Shown: positions 1 to 11,840, counted from the stretch's first letter. The stretch is 64,000 nucleotides of DNA from Cephalotus follicularis (GCA_001972305.1 BDDD01002686.1:93024-157023), one strand, 5' to 3'. A program made the numbers and translations. The notes: generated by a model not told the origin, from the sequence alone.

Positions 1-92
1 ATAGATCATTAAACTAAATCAATAAGAGATAATATTAATAAAATGACGATGTTATCATGATAATGGAGATATTTATAGTCATTAATTATATC

Positions 93-1158
93 TGTAACGA
101 CTCAGGTCCATTTTGGTATTGGACTTTTCGGTTTGGGCCTTAAAATTTTTATTTAAGATGTGTTGGGCCCTAAATGTTTGGACTGGCTTTGGTTTGTTTG
201 GTTTATTGTTGCTTTATGTGGTTTTGGCGGGATGGCGTTGAGGTAGTGTGCACGTGGGTGTGGCATGTTGTGTAAGGGATTTACAGTGTCCCATCTTGTC
301 AAGTACACAACATTCATGTCAAGGCAGTATAAGCAGTAAGGAGTCGTTGTATCAGTTGTTGGTGCCATAAGTGTGTTGAGAGAAGTGTAAGTTCTCTGTG
401 ATTCTTCTTATTTCCTTCTGACATTTCCTTTGGCGAAGACTAGTTTTGCTTGAAGATCTTGGACCTTGAGTTCGTTGAGGTGAGCTCTTCTTTCTTCGTC
501 TTCTTTGCTCTGATTCGTTTGGCTATGTGCGTGCTAAACCTCCTGTTCGTGGTGGAGTCAGAGACGACAATGGTAGTCGTGGGATGATCTGTGATGGATT
601 CTTGAGCAGGGTGGATGGTCAGGATGACTGTCCGAGGAGACGATCATGCATGTAGGCTTCATGCATGTTTCGCTTTGCTTTTGTTACAGACTGAGCTAAG
701 TCTGTGTTTGTTTGTTTATTGTAGCCAAGGAGCCGAGTGTTGATCCTGAGCTATAGGAAGCTGTCCGGTGGAGTGCGGTTAAGTGGTGAGTGGGACATTC
801 ATTTCTTTTACCTTGAACAGTTGAGAGTCTCAAATTTATTCATGTCCTCTGAATATTTCCTTTCATGGTGTCTTATTTCTAGGAGTTATTCCTTCCTCTG
901 GTTTTGATATATTTCAGTTGATATAGATTTTCGAGCTAGTGAGCTTGATGTTCTGGGATATGTTTTTCCCATTTTTATCCTGTTATTATATATGTTATAA
1001 CTCTGTTGATACCATGCATTGTTGAATTCTGGATACTGGGTACTGGGATAATGTAATGACCGAGCACGACAGGGTGAGGGTGAGCAAGCGTGGATTCCCC
1101 CTCTCATAACTGCATTGGCATTGGTCTATGATGCGCTGTAAGTGTGACTGCCCCTAGG
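93..1158 (+). repeat. LTR-like sequence, left part, split by solo LTR
   Basis: The stretch opens with TGTAACGACTCAGG, a typical start of a plant gypsy LTR, and contains no credible coding frame. A TATA-like AGTATAAGCAG lies near 327, followed by pyrimidine-rich transcribed-leader-like DNA (about 400-520). It is interrupted at 1158 by the solo LTR 1159-3666, and the host sequence appears to resume at 3667. No PBS or gag was found, so whether this is a complete LTR or a fragment is unknown. The short ORFs here show no recognisable domain. Confidence 0.4.
1154..1158. repeat. Imperfect target-site duplication, left
   Basis: CTAGG here and CCAGG at 3667-3671 directly flank the TG...CA boundaries of the solo LTR. 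Four of five bases match, as expected of an old 5-bp duplication with one substitution. Confidence 0.5.
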
Positions 1159-1349
1159 TGTGATGACCCAAATTCCCTTTCTGTACTATTGAACACTGTT
1201 CATGCAAATAATGTATCGTATTGTACCGTATTGAACTGTATTGTACTGTATTGAATTGAGGTATTCCTATACCTATTGCTATTGTATTGATCACATGCAC
1301 GTATAGTCAAGATGTTTGGGCTGAGTTTCGGAGAGTTGGTGGAATCGGC

Positions 1350-1356
1350 TATATAA
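1350..1356 (+). promoter_or_regulatory. TATA box of LTR copy A
   Basis: TATATAA in the context GGCTATATAAGCC, about 190 bp inside the LTR and followed by a pyrimidine-rich leader. This is the usual layout of the U3/R boundary in plant gypsy LTRs. Activity is inferred, not shown. Confidence 0.5.
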
Positions 1357-1884
1357 GCCAATTCCTTAGCCATTTCTTTCGTTTTCTCATTCTTCTCCAT
1401 CTCTCTCTATCCCTATCCTTCTCTCTCTTGCCGAGCAGCCTCCATCTTCCTCCCTAGCAGCCCTGAATTGCATCTACATCAACAAGGATAGTGATTGCAA
1501 GTTGAGGGTTGCCGTTTGAGTTAGATAGCAGCTGATTCTTCAGTGATTTCAGCCGATTGTTTGTTTGGAAGCTCAACTTTTGAAGCTTCAGTTATGGGTA
1601 GGACTTCCCTACTTGAATTGTCTATTGCTTAATTGCATGATTGATTGAATTGCATGATTGATTAAATGATTATACTGTATAGTATTGAAAAACTAGGGTT
1701 TTTTCTATCGATCTCCTCAACCTAACTGACCTAGAAGGATTAAATTGAAATTAGAAGGTTGTAACAAGTTTTACTAACCTTAAATGATTGATTTTAACTC
1801 TTAGTTTTCAAAGAACGGTTTTAAATTGGATTTTGACTTGAGATTGGCCACTTTTTCTGCACAAAAATTGACCCTGCCCAGCAA

Positions 1885-2235
1885 AGACATTGACCCCAGC
1901 CCATGGACGTCGATGTCTTTCGCTTTAGAATGCAGTACCTTGATTCCGCAGCAAAGACATCGATGTGTTTGAAAGACTTCGACGTCTTTGCATTGAGATG
2001 TCTTCTCCCCAGGAAAGACATCGATGTTGAGCATCGATGCACATTCCCAGACTACTTTTATTGAATCGCATCGACGTCTTTTTTCAAAGACATCGACGTC
2101 CTTCGGCCAGATCTCTATACAAACAGAGAAAGACATCGATGTCTTTCAAAGACGTCGATGTCCTTCTACCGTTTTAAAGGAATGCCCTGATACGCATCGA
2201 TGTCTTTGGCCAAGGACATCGACGCATTTCGGGCT
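1885..2235. repeat. Array of dyad-symmetric words in LTR copy A
   Basis: At least ten near-palindromic words centred on ATCGAT or GTCGAC, most framed by AAAGA...TCTTT. The clearest is the perfect 18-bp palindrome AAAGACATCGATGTCTTT at 2129-2146. Spacing is irregular (about 20-40 bp), so this is not a simple tandem repeat. ORFs crossing it on either strand are by-products of the repeat. Confidence 0.7.
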
Positions 2236-3228
2236 GAATGGAACTTTTAACTGTTTTAAAGCTAGTTTTCAACTCCTTTTCACATTGTCGCTTGACCGAA
2301 GCCTCACTTGAGGTATTCAAGCATTTGAAACACAGTTTTACATGGTTTTCAAATATTGAATTGATAAATTGATAAAGTGACAACTTGAGCCATAGACGAC
2401 GACCCATTGACTTTCTTTGATCGCATAGATGTTCTTTCCTATCTCTTTATCTGACTGTCACCGTTGATTGGCTATTGATTGATTGATTGATTGCTTGAGT
2501 CATAAGTGTCACGAGTCTAAGTTCGGAACATTGGACACTCATTCCCATTTCTCCATTAAACATCACCACTTATCAACATTGTATTGACATTGTACTAACA
2601 TATTGATTGTAGTGTATGGATCCTATAGAGCGACTTTATGATTCGTGTCGGCATGTTAGGTTATTGACTCTGTCCAACTATTATATCGATCGTTTCATTT
2701 ATTGTATTGTATTGACCTGCTGACGAGCAGTACTGTATTGATTGACGATTGATGCTCCCTTGAGGGCCGTAGCTCCCTGACAGTATAATAGCTCCCTCGA
2801 TTGTAGCTCATCGAGACTGTATTGACCCAGCCATAGGCTGGAAGATCTACGAGTTCCTGACCTGATCAATCTGAGAATAGTAGATAGATCTCCCACCCTT
2901 TTTTAAGGACTACCTTCCGTGGGATTGATCATTTCCATTGACTGACATTGTATTGACCCGAGGTCGCACGCTCTATAGGATATGATTGATATGATTGATT
3001 GATTAATTGAGTATTTTATACACCACCACTGAGTGTTTGCCATTAATTGATTGTTATAGATCATATCCATATGCTCTGTTATGGGCCAGTGTCATACGGA
3101 TAGTCCGATCGCTTAATTGTATTCATGCATTTGCCATGTCATACATTGATATTGCATAGACTGTCACTGATATTGCACATTGTACATGCATACACGCTGT
3201 ATGAGGTTTCTGCTTAGCCAGTGTGGCT

Positions 3229-3248
3229 AACCCCATCCTTCAGGGTGG
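3229..3248 (+). other. Stem-loop in LTR copy A
   Basis: CCCCATCC-TTCA-GGGTGGGG forms an 8-bp stem with one G-T pair. The block GGCTAACCCCATCCTTCAGG recurs in five LTR copies in this window, including a second LTR family. Confidence 0.6.
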
Positions 3249-4984
3249 GGCTGTGTTGTACATTTTTGTGTGCGGCATAGGTAGGGCAGCAAGTAGGAGC
3301 GGACAGAAGGACTGAAGACTCGGTTTGATCGCACGGATGCTTGGGTACCGCTAAGCTGGTGGTGAGATATTGTAGTGAAAGGATTGAATGTATTGTTTTA
3401 AGATGACTGCTATCGTATTGTAAAATATTGGTATTGTAGAGCACTGCATTGTATTGTATTGTATTGTATCGAATGACTGATATGGTATTGTAACAGAACT
3501 TGTATTGTATTGCATCGTATGGATGGATGGATTATTGTGTTGTATCTTCTGTACATTGTAAAGTTTTAAGATTTTCCGCATTTATATATTGCTAGTCCCG
3601 ACCATTGTATTGTGTATTGGATTGAGAGAAATGCCACGTGTCCGCCTTGCGGGCCTAGGGTGTACACCAGGTTCCTCAACCCAGATCTGCACATTCCCAT
3701 TGTCTATGATGGGATATGAGTATGAGTGGAGCCGAGGATCCGTTCCTCTTCCAAACAGGCCTTGTAGGATACTCTGCTATGAGATTCCCAACGGTTGATG
3801 ACTCATGCGGTGATTCGCTGACCTTCCAGTAGATGTTCTTATACACGATTTGCTGATGATGGTGGTGCCTGAGAGATGATTCGCTAGCCCCTTAGTCGAT
3901 GTTCAAGATCTGCTCTGTCTCTTAGGGGCTGGGTTCGACACTGATTAGTCAGCACCTCTGATGGAAGACCAAGACATGTGGCTCTCTGTACCGGTACATG
4001 ATAGGTGGTGCATAGCCTGTAAACCTATGATCTTCATCTCCATATTTATGGTGTACTGTGTGAGATTACCACCATGAAATCCAGTGCCAGTAAATGTATG
4101 GATATGGCCGAGGTGGTTCCGGTCGAGGTGGTTTGGGTAAGGTGACAGGTACCAATATTCCTCTGATCAATTTGATCCCTGGAGTCCTGGATCCTCATTG
4201 TTGGGTCCTCGGGATATTTATTTTGGACACTTGCTCAATTTCAGTCTCTCTTGTTTTTATTCTCGGTATTATTGATTTTATATACATATCTCGCTATGTT
4301 TTATACTCAAAGTAGTCTGTTGATTTTCTTGTGTAGTATCATCGGGTTTTGAGCTATGGTTATTTGTTAGCCAGTTAGGCATAACCTTTTGCTCAGCGTC
4401 CAGTGCTCGTCGGGCGCTTAAGGAATGATTCTTTTCCCCTCTCACTAGTCTTTGGATTAACCCCCTCTCAGGTTGTTTTGCAGTTGAGGTACAGGTGAAG
4501 TGTTCCTATCATCGGACCCCTCTAAGGATATTTTGCGAGGTAGACCACGGAGCATGCGCTTTCCCTGGCCTTCTCGGCCAGCCTTTCCTTCATGCATGGG
4601 GAGCATATCTTTGGGTTGGATTTTGTATATTGTTTTGTAAACAATTCTTGTACAATCTTTTGAGAAGGATTTGTTGTATGATTTTCCTTGATGTTTTTAA
4701 TGATATTTCATATATCTTTCTTCTCAGCTTGTGTTATCTGTGTGATGTTAAGGTTCTAGGTGGTGTAGACCTTAGTTCCGAGCTCTTAAGACGAGATAAG
4801 GACGTGTAGTGATACTGTGGATAGTGGTCGAGCATTGGATCAACCTTAGGTTAGGCCTTGGTGCACGGCAAGCTTCCTTGGTAGGAAGTCAGACAATCTC
4901 AGTCGTTGTTCAAGCATGCTTCGGTCCTAGGGAAGTAGATGTCAGACCACTAGGTTAGTTGAAAGTCCTCGGATGTGAGGGTTG

Positions 4985-5150
4985 CATGGGTCTTTGCTGC
5001 CCCGAGTGTCTTTGGACATTGTTGAGTCCTCGGACATTCGTGTGTCCCTGGACGTTGGTGAGTCCTGAAACTTTTGGCGTGTCCCCAGGCTTTGGCGAGT
5101 CCTCGGGCATTTTGGTGTACTTGGGTTCCACGGACGTTTGGTTCGTGTTG
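4985..5150 (+). repeat. Degenerate minisatellite, GAGTCCTCGG units
   Basis: About five diverged units built around GTCC(T/C)(C/T)GGAC(A/G)TT and GGTGAGTCC, spaced roughly 25-30 bp. The ORFs on both strands reflect this repetition. Confidence 0.5.
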
Positions 5151-5520
5151 AAGCCTGAGTGCTCGTGAGTTTTGTTGCTGAGGTGAGGAACGTTGTGCTT
5201 GGTTCCTCGGTGCCTTAGCCGACCTTGAGATTTATTGTGATCACATGTGGAACACGTGTGGGGTTTCCACAAGCTTAAGTAAAATGGGGCGTTTGAGTTC
5301 CTCGGTAGTTTCTTTTAAGTCATTTGTTCTTTATCCCCAGTGGTATTACGCATCCCCAACCCTAACTTCCTCGTCGGGCATTTGTGTAATAAACCCCTGG
5401 CGTTGTCCTTGTTGGTCCAGGTCAGTAGTTTTGTTGTTTGGAGGGTTGTTGGCAGGTGTGGCATCCCCGGCAGGGCTGCTCTCCCTGGTGGAACTGGAAC
5501 GAGTCTTGTTAGCATCTTTA

Positions 5521-5543
5521 ACAAGTGTCCTTAGGGCACTTGT
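5521..5543. repeat. Short inverted repeat
   Basis: ACAAGTG (5521-5527) and CACTTGT (5537-5543) pair around a 9-bp centre that is itself nearly symmetric. It sits at the border between LTR-like DNA and AT-rich spacer, so it could be a transposon end. No partner end was found. Confidence 0.35.
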
Positions 5544-5632
5544 TAACAAAACCTTATTATGTAATATAGTTTACTAATTATTATTATTATATAATATGAT
5601 TGTATTAATTAATTATTTTATAAGCCTACTGG

Positions 5633-7496
5633 TGTAACACCCCGCGCCCGCAGGGCAGACACGTGGCATTACTCTCAATCCAATAACAATACAATGGTCA
5701 GGACTAACAATATAAAAATGCGGAAAAACTTAAAAATTTACAATACATGTTGCGGAAGATACAATATCCATCAAAACAATACAATACAGTACAAATCCTT
5801 TACAATATCAATCTTTTACAGTACACTTATCCATTCTTCCATACAACATCTCAATACAATACATTTCAATCCTTTCACTACAATATCTCACAACCAGCTC
5901 TGCGATACCCAAGCAGCCGTGCGATCAAATCGAGTCTTCAATCCTTATGTCCACTGCTACCTGCCACCTTACCTATGTCGCAAACAAAATGTACAACACA
6001 GCCCCACCCCGAAGGATGGGGTTAGCCACACTGGCTCAGCAGAAACCTCATGCAGCATGTATGCATGCACAATGTGCAATATCGGTGACAATCTATGCAA
6101 TAACAATGTGGAGTGTACAATATCAATGCATGACATGGAAAATGCATATGTACAGTTGGCGATCAGACTACCCGCATGACAATGGCCCATAACAGAGCAT
6201 ACGGATAGGATCTATAATAATCAATCAATGGCAGACACTCAATGGTGGTGTATAAAACACTCAATCAATCAATATCCTATAGAGCATGCGATCTCGGGTC
6301 AGTACAATGTCAATCAATAACAATGATCAATCCCACGGAAGGTAGTCATTCGAAAAAGGCGGGAGATCTATCTACTGTTCTCAGACTGATCAGGTCTGAA
6401 ACTCGTAGATCTTCCAGCCTATGGCTGGGTCAATACAATATCGATGAGCTACAACCATGAGGGAGCTACTATACCGTTAGGGAGCTACGACCCTCCGGGA
6501 GTATCAATCGTCAATCAATCGGTACCACCCGTCAGCAGGTCAATACAATGTGGTAAATGAAACCATCGACGAAATGGGTGGACAGAGTCAACAACCTAAC
6601 ATGCCGACACGAATTATAAGGTCGCACTATAGGATCCATACAATACAATCAATCATGTCAGTACAATATCATTTCAATATCAATAAGAAAAGTCAATAAG
6701 TGGTGGTGTCTAATGGAGAAATGGGAACGTGCGTCCATTTTACCGACTTAGACTCGCAACAACACTTATGACTCAAGCAATCGATCACTGTATCAATACA
6801 ACATCGAAGCAAAGCCAATAAGTGGTGGTGTCTAATGGAGAAATGGGAACGTGCGTCCATTTTACCGACTTAGACTCGCAGCAACACTTATGACGCAACA
6901 ATCGATCGATCGATCAATCAATCAATAACCGCTAGGCGGTGACAATCGAATCGACGGAATAGGAATGAACATCTATTTCGTCAATGAAAGTCACTGGGTC
7001 GTCACCTATGGCTCAAGCTGTCACTCTATCAATTTATCAATTCGATCTTTGAAAACCATTGAAAACTGTGTTTTAAACGCTTGAATACCTCAAGTGAGGC
7101 TCTGGTCAAGCGGCTATGTGAAAAGGGTTGACAAACCAGCTTTGACAGTTTAAAAATTCCACTCAGCCCAAAAGGCGTCGATGTCCTTGGCCAAAGACAT
7201 CGATGCGTATCAGGGCATGCCTTTAAAAATGGTAGAAGGACGTCGATGTCTTTAAAAGACATCGATGTCTTTCTCAATTTGACCGAAGACGTCGATGTCC
7301 TTGGACAAAGACGTCGACGTGTTTCAATAAAAATGGCCTGGGAATGCGCACCGATGTCCCGCGTCGATGCCTTTTCTGGAGAAAGACATCTCAAGGCAAA
7401 GACGTCGATGTCTTTGCTGCGAAATCAAGGAGGTTGCATCCCAAAGCAAAAGACATCGATGTCCATGGGCAAGGGGATCGATATCTTTGCTGGGAA
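5633..7496 (-). mobile_element. Truncated gypsy-type LTR (family 1, copy B)
   Basis: On the minus strand it ends GCGGGGTGTTACA at 5633, matching the 3' ends of copies A and C/D. It holds the stem-loop (6002-6021), the dyad-word array (about 7170-7490, with AAAGACATCGATGTCTTT at 7255-7272) and the GATCAATCCCACGGAAGG block shared with the other copies. Its 5' third, with the TATA region, is missing: the sequence switches to gypsy protease coding DNA at about 7497. The flank at 5628-5632 is ACTGG; no partner duplication is available. Confidence 0.75.
6694..6895. repeat. 122-bp tandem duplication inside LTR copy B
   Basis: A segment beginning CAATAAGTGGTGGTGTC at 6694 recurs at 6816 with almost no change for about 80 bp. 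Copies A and C/D carry it once, so the duplication is private to this copy. Confidence 0.75.
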
Positions 7497-8964
7497 TGGC
7501 CCATTGGCACCACATCACACCAAATCTCATCGTGGTAATTCTGACCAATTGAAAACTGTACAAGACAATGCTTATCCACTTTCACTTCATTACCTTTTCA
7601 AAACCACAAAAGTTTATATGGCTGTGGATGCTTCTTTGTTTTCAAACCCAACTTCTCTACCATGGTTTCTGAAACCACATTCTCGCAACTCCCTCCATCA
7701 ATAATCACAATGCATGTCTTCCCCTTCGATGTACACTTCGTATGAAAAATGTTGTTCCTCAACCGCTGGTCTTCTTCACTAACATCAACATTGAGTATAC
7801 GACGAAGCACTAAGGATTCCCCCTGGTCTGCATAAATAATTTCTCCTTCTTCACTCAATTCACCTTGCTCCTCGTCCGACTCATCAAACTGTGGCTCACT
7901 CTCCTTTGTAAGAAGAGTTATAATACTACGATTTGGGCAATCTTCAACGAAATGCCCTAGTCCTTGGCACTTGTAGCACCGCTTCAACTTCGAATTAGCC
8001 TGATTAGACCTGGAAACCTGGTCCCTTTTGGGTATATGTTTCGCAACTGTCAGTACTGATTTGGTAGGCGTAGTGCCACCCTGACTACCAACCAAATCTT
8101 TACCCCATGAACGACCCGAAACTCGAGAACTATGGCTCTTTGACTGGGCCTGTTTCTCGACCTTCAATGCAAGCCAACAAACATCCTCATACATCCAATG
8201 TTGCCGGTATTGCACGACATCCGAAATCTCGTACCTCAAACTGCCTAGATAACGAGCAATAACCTGCTCTTCTTCCTCCGCTGCATCACACCTCATCCTC
8301 AACCTGTCAAATTCATTCGTAAAATCCTCAATCGACATACCACATTGCTTGATGCCATGGTATTCGATAAAGGCTTCCTGCCTGTAGTGTTCTAGTAGAA
8401 ATTTTTTCCACAATAATTTCCTCATTTTATCCCAAGTGGCAATTTTTTGTTTACCCTCCTTAGACCGCTGTTTTTTAACATGCTCCCACCATATTGATAC
8501 GTGTTTTCTCAATTTAATAGCCACTAACTTAACCTTTTCACTCTCTGTGAATCTTTCAAATTAAAAACCTGTTCAACAGTATTAAGCCAATCAATAAATT
8601 CGCCAGGATGAGCTTTACCTTTGAACTCAGGAATCTCAATTTTCATGCCGATATTCTGCGACTTACCCCGCTGGTCTCTCGGTTGAAATCCCTGATTTCG
8701 CCCACGTCTCTGTCCAGCGAAAGGAGTGAAATTGACTTCCTCAGCTTCAGTATCACTCTTTGACTCTGAGCCTCCGTTCATCGGATTCTCTAACTGCGCG
8801 ATACGCTGCAGGAGTTCTTGGTTTTGCATCCTCAATTCTTCGATCTCCACATCTCTCAGATTCTGCAGGTGCGGTGGGTATTGCTGATGATCACCGTCAA
8901 GATTGGCTCTACACCCCCGACCTCTTCGAGCACGCTTACCACAACCACGACCCAATTCCTCCAT
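7497..8964 (-). pseudogene. Ty3/gypsy gag-protease relic
   Basis: The start of a gypsy polyprotein: the capsid and nucleic-acid-binding part of the virus-like particle, then the aspartic protease. The reading starts at 8964, with its ATG touching the PBS. An arginine-rich N-terminus and a retrotransposon Gag region (IKLRKH..IWWE) are followed by a CCHC knuckle (CYKCQGLGHFVEDC) and the protease motif IIDGGSCENVVS. A one-base frameshift near 8560 splits Gag. A stop at about 7598 precedes continued protease homology (DEIWCDVVPM) in the next readable segment. Homology ends abruptly at about 7497, where LTR copy B begins; RT, RNase H and integrase are absent. The Gag-Pro layout and short LTR fit a chromovirus-like gypsy, but the lineage is not proven. 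Confidence 0.85.
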
Positions 8965-8977
8965 GCTCTAATACCAA
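8965..8977 (-). other. Primer binding site of the gypsy relic
   Basis: The minus strand reads TTGGTATTAGAGC, one base from the usual tRNA-Met complement TGGTATCAGAGC. It lies 4 bp inside the 3' end of the LTR (8982) and directly abuts the gag ATG (8964-8962). Confidence 0.7.
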
Positions 8978-8981
8978 TTGA

Positions 8982-9285
8982 TGTAGAAACAACAGAACAA
9001 TTGAACGCTCAAACCACAAGAATACAATCCTATCGAAATTAACTCAATATCGAATCGGCAGAAAAGGAATTCGGCTCCAGACTTGAACTTGTAATTGTTA
9101 TTTTCAAAAATTGACCACCCCAAACAACTTATAATGAGGTATTTATATTGTCTGCAAAAAGAAACCCTAAAACAACTTAAAACACAACTTTTAGAAATTT
9201 GTAATTGCACCACTGAAAATATAAAAACAATAAATTGACCAACTAAACGACCTCGGAACGCGAATTTGACCCCAAAATCATGACA
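8982..9285 (-). mobile_element. 5' LTR of the gypsy relic
   Basis: About 304 bp on the minus strand, from TGTCATGATTTTGGGG to GTTTCTACA next to the PBS. A TATA box (TATAAATA, minus strand, within 9138-9150) lies mid-LTR. The 3' end is fixed by the PBS; the 5' end is the nearest TG giving a TG...CA structure and could be off by some bases. Confidence 0.6.
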
Positions 9286-9503
9286 TAGCATCGGGTATTG
9301 ATCAGTGGCTCGTTTCCAATCAACCGGCCAAATTTCGCTTCATTCCAACACCGACGACCCCATACTCCGACAGTCTATGTTTCTGAAAACTGCACTCTCT
9401 GCATCACTTGTCTTCTCACAATCTCACATTTCTCCCGTAGCCACATCTTTAAATCTCATTATCACTATCCTACACACTAACTACCACACAATAACGTTAC
9501 ACC

Positions 9504-9510
9504 TATAAAC
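9504..9510 (+). promoter_or_regulatory. TATA box of LTR copy F
   Basis: TATAAAC in CACCTATAAACACT, about 60 bp before a run of CTCCCATCTCTCTC typical of a transcribed leader. Function is inferred from position. Confidence 0.35.
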
Positions 9511-10845
9511 ACTAACACACACTTCATTTTACTGGACACGAAAGACACAACACAAACATTCTTACTCTCCCATCTCTCTCACTGCTGAACCTTGGTAGTC
9601 AACAAGAAGGAAGTTTTGAAGCTTCTCTTACTCACAAGAACAACCACCATCAACCTCCATTGAAACTGGGATCCTTGGACTTGAGTCCAATCACCTATTT
9701 ATGTTGTTATCAATAAACCACAAATTTCAAGCATTTTGGGGGAGTTTCGCTGCCTAAAATGCTACTGATTATGTTGTTACTACTTGCATAAATTGGTTAT
9801 ATGACTAATTTGAGTGAAAATGGTTGATAGTGCCAATTTCAGGGTTTTGATCAAAATTTGACCTAGAATGATTTTAGGGTTAAATCAATGGATTCAAATG
9901 GTTCCAGACAATTTTAAAGACCCTAATATACCTATACAAACACCTAAAACTAGAAGAAAATGAATTGACAAAAGATTGGAATGGAAATGGCTTTGAAAAC
10001 TAAGCCTGGAAAATACTACTGTCTGTCTAAGAGTTGGTGCTTTACGCACAAGCGCCTCCGCTTAGTACAATTCATACATGGAAATTAGAAGAAACCCGAT
10101 CAAAGCGCCTCCACTTTGATGTTAAGCGCCACCTGGGTTCGTTTTGATGTTAAGCACTACCTACAAATGCTAAACATTGCCAACAAAGCGTTGACCTGTT
10201 TCACACAGACAAACCGTCATCGCTTTAGTCAAACTGTTGCAGCTTAGTTCACTGACCATATAATTGAATTAAGGTTTTAAGCGTCGCCGCTCACGACTGG
10301 AGCACCACTACTTATGCCATGTTTTCCACTATTTAACTATTTCAATCCATTTTCAAATATAACTGCTTGATCGGATCGATCTTGAGATCACTCAAGCTTT
10401 TTTAAACTGTTTTCTCACTAGTTAGGCATGTCATGTTAGATCTTTCTACAGATCAAGTGATTGTACAACATTAGCAATTGACATGATTAGCTAACTGATC
10501 TATCGACCAAGTAGAATTGCTTGATTGACTGATTTGGGACTACGTCCACCCATTGATCGATTCATTCATATTGCATGATTGTATAGTCGCGTTGATTGAC
10601 AATTGATTGATTCGACTGCGACCATTGGTATGTTTCGAGTTGGCCAAAAGATTGTTATATACCCATTGTCCCCCCTATTAAACTTGTGTTGCCTATTGGC
10701 TTTTACTATTGATTTGTGTTGATTTGGTGTTCCTATTAGAGCTACCTCATGAACCTAGTGAGATGTGAGACGATCATTATTTACCATATATTCTCCCTGA
10801 TTGGACCGTCAGCAGCCTTTGGGCGATATTATTACTTGAACCACC

Positions 10846-11062
10846 TACGGGCAGAACTATTACCCTCCGGTGGCACTTACGACTGTGAATACGCTTAAGT
10901 GACACTTACCGTCGCATGCACGATGACATATACCATCGAGAATGCACTTGGGTGGCACTTACCACCAAGTATGCGCTCAAGTGACATTTACCACTATGCA
11001 TGTGCTCAGTCGACACTTACCACTGAGTAGGCATTTAGTCAGTACTTATCACTAAGAAGGCC
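10846..11062 (+). repeat. Minisatellite in LTR copy F
   Basis: About six diverged units of roughly 35 bp built on GTG(G/A)CACTTACCAC followed by a ...TATGCGCTCA-like tail. The related LTR 48016-49093 has only traces of it (GTGCCACTTGGG), so copy number changed after the copies diverged. Confidence 0.6.
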
Positions 11063-11490
11063 TACTGGGTTTAATCTATCGATCTAGGTCCATTAGGCCG
11101 ATCTAGCCATCCTCTCTACATGATTATCCTCCGGGGGTTAGATTGTCGATACCGATACTGACTTGATTTGACTTGTGCACATTTGAGGTCACACACTTTA
11201 TAGGATTTACTTGATTTAATTTGAGGTTAGTGCATTTGCACTCTACTATGGATTGTCTATTAGATGATTGATATGACTGATGATATTAGATCTCATTCCT
11301 ATACACTGGTATGGAAACGGTTGAATACGACTGGTAGATCGCAATTGGTATTTATGCATTTTACATGTCATACATCATTACTGTACACTTGATATCTAAC
11401 ACTGTGCACTTACACACTTATATGATAATGCATACTTGTATATAGCATAATTTGCTCATGAGAATGTATCTATTTGGCCCTATGGCTAAC

Positions 11491-11506
11491 CCATCCTTCA
11501 GGATGG
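11491..11506 (+). other. Stem-loop in LTR copy F
   Basis: CCATCC-TTCA-GGATGG, a perfect 6-bp stem with a TTCA loop, preceded by GGCTAAC as in the family 1 LTRs. Confidence 0.6.
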
Positions 11507-11826
11507 TGACTCTATTTTGTTACAAGTAACACCGTCGGGACCAGTGGTCGTGGAGACTTGAAGATTGTAATGCTTTATCTTTATTGCTTTTAACACGTAT
11601 TCAACATATACTGTATTTGTATTGATATCATATTTGAGCTCATGTTTGTAATAATTATGTATGGATTACAGTTATTATTTATAAAGCTTGATGAACTACA
11701 AGTGTTGTAATAACGTTTTAAATTATCCTGCTTTTGAATATGGTACCTAGGTCCGACTACTTTATTTGACTGTATATCATCGCACTTGCCGAGACGCGTC
11801 CGGCGCCCCGGACGTGGGACATCACA

Positions 11827-11840
11827 TTTGATATCAGAGC
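11827..11840 (+). other. Primer binding site, + strand gypsy
   Basis: TTTGATATCAGAGC directly follows the LTR end and differs by little from the tRNA-Met complement TTGGTATCAGAGC. Confidence 0.65.

Larger units (their letters stand above)
1159..3666 (+). mobile_element. Solo gypsy-type LTR (LTR family 1, copy A)
   Basis: A 2508-bp LTR starting TGTGATGACCC and ending GGGTGTACA. Its ends were set by comparison with two other copies: 5633-7496 (minus, truncated) and the split copy 35160-47001 (minus). It has a TATA box at 1350-1356 (TATATAA), a CT-rich leader (about 1375-1460), an array of dyad words of the AAAGACATCGATGTCTTT type (about 1885-2230), TTGTA-type simple repeats near both ends, and a stem-loop at 3229-3248. 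No PBS, PPT or internal region adjoins it, and imperfect 5-bp duplications flank it, so it is best read as a solo LTR left by LTR-LTR recombination. Confidence 0.75.
3667..5627 (+). repeat. LTR-like sequence, right part
   Basis: Continuation of the interrupted LTR-like DNA. It includes imperfect copies of a GATTCGCTNNCC...GTCGATGTTC unit (about 3800-3930), T-rich DNA with several possible poly(A) signals (about 4600-4740), and a degenerate minisatellite at about 4985-5150. No domain-bearing ORF is present. The 3' end of the element is not clear; AT-rich DNA follows from about 5545. Confidence 0.35.
9286..11826 (+). mobile_element. Long gypsy-type LTR (family 2, copy F)
   Basis: The 3' end is GTGGGACATCACA at 11826, immediately followed by a PBS-like sequence and a gag start, so this is a 5' LTR on the plus strand. 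It holds a TATA box (9504-9510), a CT-rich leader, GCGCCTCCGCTT-type dyad words (about 10040-10310), a minisatellite (10846-11062) and a perfect stem-loop (11491-11506). The true 5' end is not visible and may have been lost where the gypsy relic abuts at about 9285. Related to the shorter LTR 48016-49093. Confidence 0.6.

Noticed and set aside
1801-2311. Short overlapping frames on both strands of the dyad-word region
   Set aside because: Near-palindromic repeats give similar frames on both strands; no domain, and equivalent frames recur at 7029-7704 and 46106-46349.
3440-3520. Telomere-like TTGTA repeats
   Set aside because: The unit is not TTTAGGG, the run is only a few copies, and similar runs occur in each family 1 LTR.
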